A DNA stretch of 64,000 nt, from NCBI RefSeq assembly GCF_043290135.1, contig NC_134702.1, forward strand, positions 81,393,317 through 81,457,316. The letters run 5' to 3'. Made by a program: the position numbers and the translations under genes. Under the pieces are notes generated by a model. That model worked only from the letters and a program-made list of their open reading frames with translations. It did not search any database and was not told the origin of the DNA. The stretch is from Rhipicephalus microplus. Lineage: Eukaryota; Arthropoda; Arachnida; Ixodida; Ixodidae. Numbering within the stretch: the stretch's first letter is position 1; each line of letters starts with the position of its first letter. Positions 60,801-64,000 of this stretch are shown here, one piece after another.

Positions 60801-62417
60801 CAAGGAAGAAATATAGAAAAGAAATATGTAACGCAAGCTATAAATATGTCACAAATCAAAACACTTTACGAGAGAATGTAAGGGGTATTGCTAAGCGGTA
60901 ACGCCTAAGCCTAAGCGCACACAGTGATGTGTTACTGGTTACAGGGCTATAGCGGCGATTATGACTATAACGCTTCATCTTCGCGAAACAGTGCAGTCTC
61001 CTGTTGTGTTTCTTTCTGTCTTTTCGTTTATCGCGCTGCTTCGTGAAGATGACGCCGTACCAACAAGCTCGAGCCCACGCACTTTTAAAGACTATATCAT
61101 AGCAATTTAGAGCGAAGCTCTTATAGGCGTCCATGCCTGCGTTGAGCGGTGTAACCGTTGCCACCGCCATTGGTGGCATAATCGACAGAATTGAAAAAGT
61201 AGGCTATAGACATGCAAAAATAAAATTCGAAGAAAAACCTATTATAAAATTGAATTTGAATCGGGGCATTTCGCGTGACAGTTGGGTATTCTAGCACAGA
61301 CGCCCTGTTGCATGAAATAATTCGCTAAAGGACTCCATACAGGCGTCATGTCGAGCAAGGAATCGCGTTAACCTACATAATATAGCGTGGCGGAAGAGCG
61401 AAGTGATAACCAGTCACTGCAAAACGGTAACTGCACAACAAGTGTGTGGTTTATTACTTCCCACCAACTGCGAATTTCTCAGCCATAATCCATCATCGTT
61501 ATCAGCCACATGCAGCCCCAACAAGGTGCACATAATACCTTACATGTATGTTGCGGGTACGTGAGCCAATAAGCGCACTTACTGGCTGAACAACAAGTAA
61601 TGGCGAGTGGGTACTTTCCCACTTCACAACAATTCTGACTTGTGGCGTAGTCAATACCTTGCGGAAAGTCAGAGCGTAGAACAATGTTGACCAGGCCGCC
61701 ACACGAAGCCCCGCTCAGAACTCGTATTATGCAGAACCGTCATCGTCGGTGACATTTCTTTTTTTCCTCATTTGCTCAAAACTCTGGATCTTATATACAC
61801 GGTATTTCAAGAAATATTTCTAATACTATTTAACATAACAGGAAAGCGGACATCTGCAAGATCAATAAAACTTTTTGTTGAGCTAGTTGATCATTTGTCA
61901 TATTTCAAGATAACTAACGCCATCTTTCTCCATCCAGCAAAGGCATCGTAACAGAAATGACGCCTTCCTCTATCTTTCTCTTTGCTCTTGTGCCTCGTCC
62001 AGAACATTCTGATGCCCCTGTAGAGGCTGCAGAACCACAACAAGTAAACTGTATCGGCGAAGCACAGAATGCGTCGAAATTCAGCGAAACAAGCATGAAC
62101 AATGGACCTCTTATGGTGCATTGTTCATGGAGTTCAGATGTCTGCGAGAGCCATCTGGACTCCCACAGACACTCACACAAACAAACACTCACTCATACAC
62201 ACGAGTAACATGCACGACACCTGTGGTGTCCCCTTTAATGTGGAAGTACTTTACTGTGAATGTAGGCACCTTCAGGTGTATACAAACAATAATTACGGCT
62301 GTAATTATGGCAATTGAAAAATTATTTTTTTAGCAGTAGAAATAGCCGGTTGAGTCAAATGGCTAAACTCAAGTATTTCCTGCGAATAGTCTATGCCTAC
62401 ATTGAGAGTCTTGAAAG
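60801..62417. other. No recognisable gene
   Basis: No motif. TATACACGGTATTTCAAG at about 61794 has the form of the TATACAGGG fold-back ends but no partner was found. Confidence 0.35.
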
Positions 62418-62727
62418 GTGGTCACTGGTAATCACCACATAGTGATGAAACCTGGTTAATTTAGCAGGCGAAACAAAGCAGCGCATCTACCATTCACTTT
62501 GAAATCGCCCTCAACGACGATACTGTTTCCATCACCATCATCAACCGTCAATCTAGACAATTCGCTTCGTAGCTGTTTGTCGACGCTCGCTCATCCTCGT
62601 GCTTCAATGCGAGCAAAACAGTGTCGTCAATCAGAGCCATTTAGAAGTGAATGGTAGCTCCACTGTTTGGTTTAAGCTGCTAAATCAGGCAAGTTTCACT
62701 ACTCTGTGGTTTCCATAAGTGGCCTTT
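62418..62727. repeat. Imperfect ~105-bp inverted repeat (fold-back element)
   Basis: The left arm (62418-62525: GGTCACTGGTAATCACCACA, TAGTGATGAAAC, ATTTAGCAG, CTACCATTCACTT, CGACGATACT) pairs with the reverse complement of 62620-62724 (GGCCACTTATGGAAACCACA, TAGTGAAAC, ATTTAGCAG, CTACCATTCACTT, CGACACT). About 95 bp lies between the arms. There is no coding capacity. Confidence 0.7.
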
Positions 62728-63164
62728 ATTCAACTTTTTCTATAGGGCGATGGACTTTTAGTAAGAAGGTTTTGAATTCGTCAATTTTATTCAACTGAAT
62801 ATACCACTGGTTCAAAATAATTGAGTTCCATTTTTATAATTACTACCGTAGTTGTTGTTCGTAATCATCTGAATACGCCTTCTGCCACAGTAAAGGGAAG
62901 CCGTAGGTAGCACGCACGTGCCTCCTTTCTGTAATTTTAGATGCGAAGTAGCTTATAGTCGAGCTCGAATTCAGTGTGCGTGACCACCCTCATAGAGCAC
63001 GCGCAATAACTGGCCCAAGCACTACCAGAACTCGCTCATGGGCCAGCGCGTTCCGGCCCGTGTAAAGACATTGTGACCTGACCTTCTTACCCTCTCTTAG
63101 CAATCATGCGATGGCATCGAGGACCTCGTCATCTTGGGAGTGAAGTTCAACCGAAAAAAAAAAA
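62728..63164. other. No recognisable gene
   Basis: Nothing identified. An A-run ends at about 63169, just before the SINE head. Confidence 0.35.
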
Positions 63165-63417
63165 AAGACGCGTGGCCGTGTGGTACAACATCCGCTTGCC
63201 ACGCAAACAACCCGGGTTCAATCCCCACTCGTACCCAAACGACCCTGCTTCGGTCCTTACTAAGGTCCAGGATTTTCTTAGCGTTTGTTTTAATTGCATC
63301 GTTCTCTATTTTTAGTCACGAATAAGAATATTTTTTCGCTCACAACCAATGACGCCGACGCCGACGCTGTAATTTCTGCGAAACTAGCTCGCTAACGCTA
63401 TTGCGTTAAAAACTACA
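63165..63417 (+). repeat. tRNA-Gly-like SINE, copy 2 (best head)
   Basis: The head contains GCGTGGCCGTGTGGTACAAC, CGCTTGCCACGCAAACAA and CCCGGGTTCAATCCCCACTC. TGCCACGC and CCCGGGTTCRATCCC are the anticodon-arm and T-arm sequences of tRNA-Gly(GCC), and GGTTCAATCCC is a good box B. The body continues with TTAATTGCATCGTTCTC, TTTTCGCTCACAACCAATG, ACGCCGACGCCGACGC and AATTTCTGCGAAACTAGCTC to GCGTTAAAA. An A-rich run precedes the head. Confidence 0.75.
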
Positions 63418-63433
63418 GTGAATGGATGGTGTG

Positions 63434-63610
63434 ATTGATTGATTTGTGGGGTTTAACGTCCCAAAACCACGATATGATTATGAGAGACGCCGTAGTGGAG
63501 GGCTCCGGAAATTTTGACCACCTAGGGTTCTTTAACGTGCACCCAAATCTGAGCACACGGGCCTCGACATTTCCGCCTCCATCGGAAATGCAGCCGTCGC
63601 AGCCGGGAGA
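63434..63610 (-). mobile_element. Ruka-like SINE inserted in a larger repeat, with 8-bp target-site duplication
   Basis: On plus: ATTGATTGATTTGTGGGG, AACGTCCCAAAACCACGATA, CCTCCATCGGAAATGCAGCC, ending in CGCAGCCGGGAGA, so the tRNA head is lost. ATGGTGTG lies at 63426-63433 and 63611-63618. The homologous copy at 16283-16675 has ATGCTGTG uninterrupted at this point, giving a natural empty site. Confidence 0.9.
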
Positions 63611-63618
63611 ATGGTGTG

Positions 63619-64000
63619 TTCTAACTGCAGGGACGCGTTAACATCGGCCAAGGTGCCATTGATGAACGACGTTCAAGTTGAACCATGCACTGCCTTGTAT
63701 GTTACTCATGGATCCCTTTAGTGAGAGATGGTGTAATATATATTTTTTTAAATAATGTTGGACACATAGCTTGAAACACCCTGTATATTAGCACTATCGT
63801 ATTATATGCTGTCCGCGGCGAGTACATTTACGATGGCAATTACATCAGAAAGTGTTCCGATGTTGCGGGTCTTTTTTTAAATCACCTTTGTGAATGCATT
63901 AGGGGTGTTCGATTTTTCTTATATGAGAATTCACTCCTGAACTTTGGGGTGCAAAGTCCGAACTTTCCGAGCTCAAATGAAGTGTTACCTATGAACCGCT
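63619..64000 (+). repeat. Dispersed repeat with TATACAGGGTGTTTCA terminus, copy 2
   Basis: Aligns with the reverse strand of 16283-16675: AACATCGGCCAAGGTGCC, ATAATGTTGGACACATAGC, TTGAAACACCCTGTATATTA, GCATTAGGGGTG and GTTACCTATGAACCGCT. It continues beyond the window, so its full length is unknown. Confidence 0.8.

Noticed and set aside
63165..63240. Possible functional tRNA-Gly gene
   Set aside because: T-arm and anticodon-arm similarity is good, but acceptor pairing and D-arm are not preserved and the sequence continues into a SINE body found elsewhere.

Overview
This is an animal nuclear window with no recognisable host gene, rRNA or functional tRNA. Its repeats point to a hard tick, probably metastriate. 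It carries at least ten copies or fragments of a tRNA-headed SINE with the 3' body and ATCA-type tail that I recognise as Ruka-like (described from Rhipicephalus), several RNase H-bearing LINEs of a type I associate with tick genomes, and long AT, CATA, GACA and ACGG arrays. The species cannot be fixed from sequence alone.

Layout. 0-8 kb: an LTR-retrotransposon gag relic (1-369, minus), Ruka-like pieces, a (TA)n run, a decayed CR1/L2-type LINE (4150-5505, minus), a possible fold-back repeat and a complete Ruka-like SINE with a 14-bp target-site duplication (7565-7803). 8-16 kb: a 15-unit SINE tail microsatellite, an 84-bp perfect inverted repeat between 12-bp direct repeats, and a ~146-bp tandem satellite split by a ~375-bp TTAA-flanked MITE. 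16-24 kb: a tRNA-Gly-like SINE followed by a complete-looking two-ORF LINE on the minus strand (ORF1 21707-23269, ORF2 18031-21702, 3' end near 17880). 23-31 kb: modular repeats with GGGGCGAAGC ends and ACGG-type minisatellites, two truncated LINE 3' ends, and tandem duplications. 31-36 kb: a second LINE family, 5' truncated, with an open 816-codon frame and a 12-bp target-site duplication, then an 867-bp long-TIR fold-back. 36-56 kb: sparse unique sequence, an ~850-bp CATA array, a SINE, a second gag relic, an AT/GT compound microsatellite, and a Ruka-like stub with a 15-bp duplication. 56-64 kb: a 5'-truncated relative of the first LINE (56881-58578), more SINE pieces, and a block repeating 16.3-16.9 kb in inverted orientation.

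How the parts relate. The only protein-coding capacity is retrotransposon machinery: an ORF1 RNA-binding protein with three zinc knuckles, and ORF2 proteins with endonuclease, reverse transcriptase and RNase H domains. Such enzymes mobilise themselves and, in general, SINEs by target-primed reverse transcription. The target-site duplications, 5' truncations and simple-sequence 3' tails seen here are its footprints. Nested insertions (MITE in satellite, SINE in a larger repeat) give a relative history of the locus.

All homology statements come from reading the sequence and from knowledge of protein families; no database search was made.
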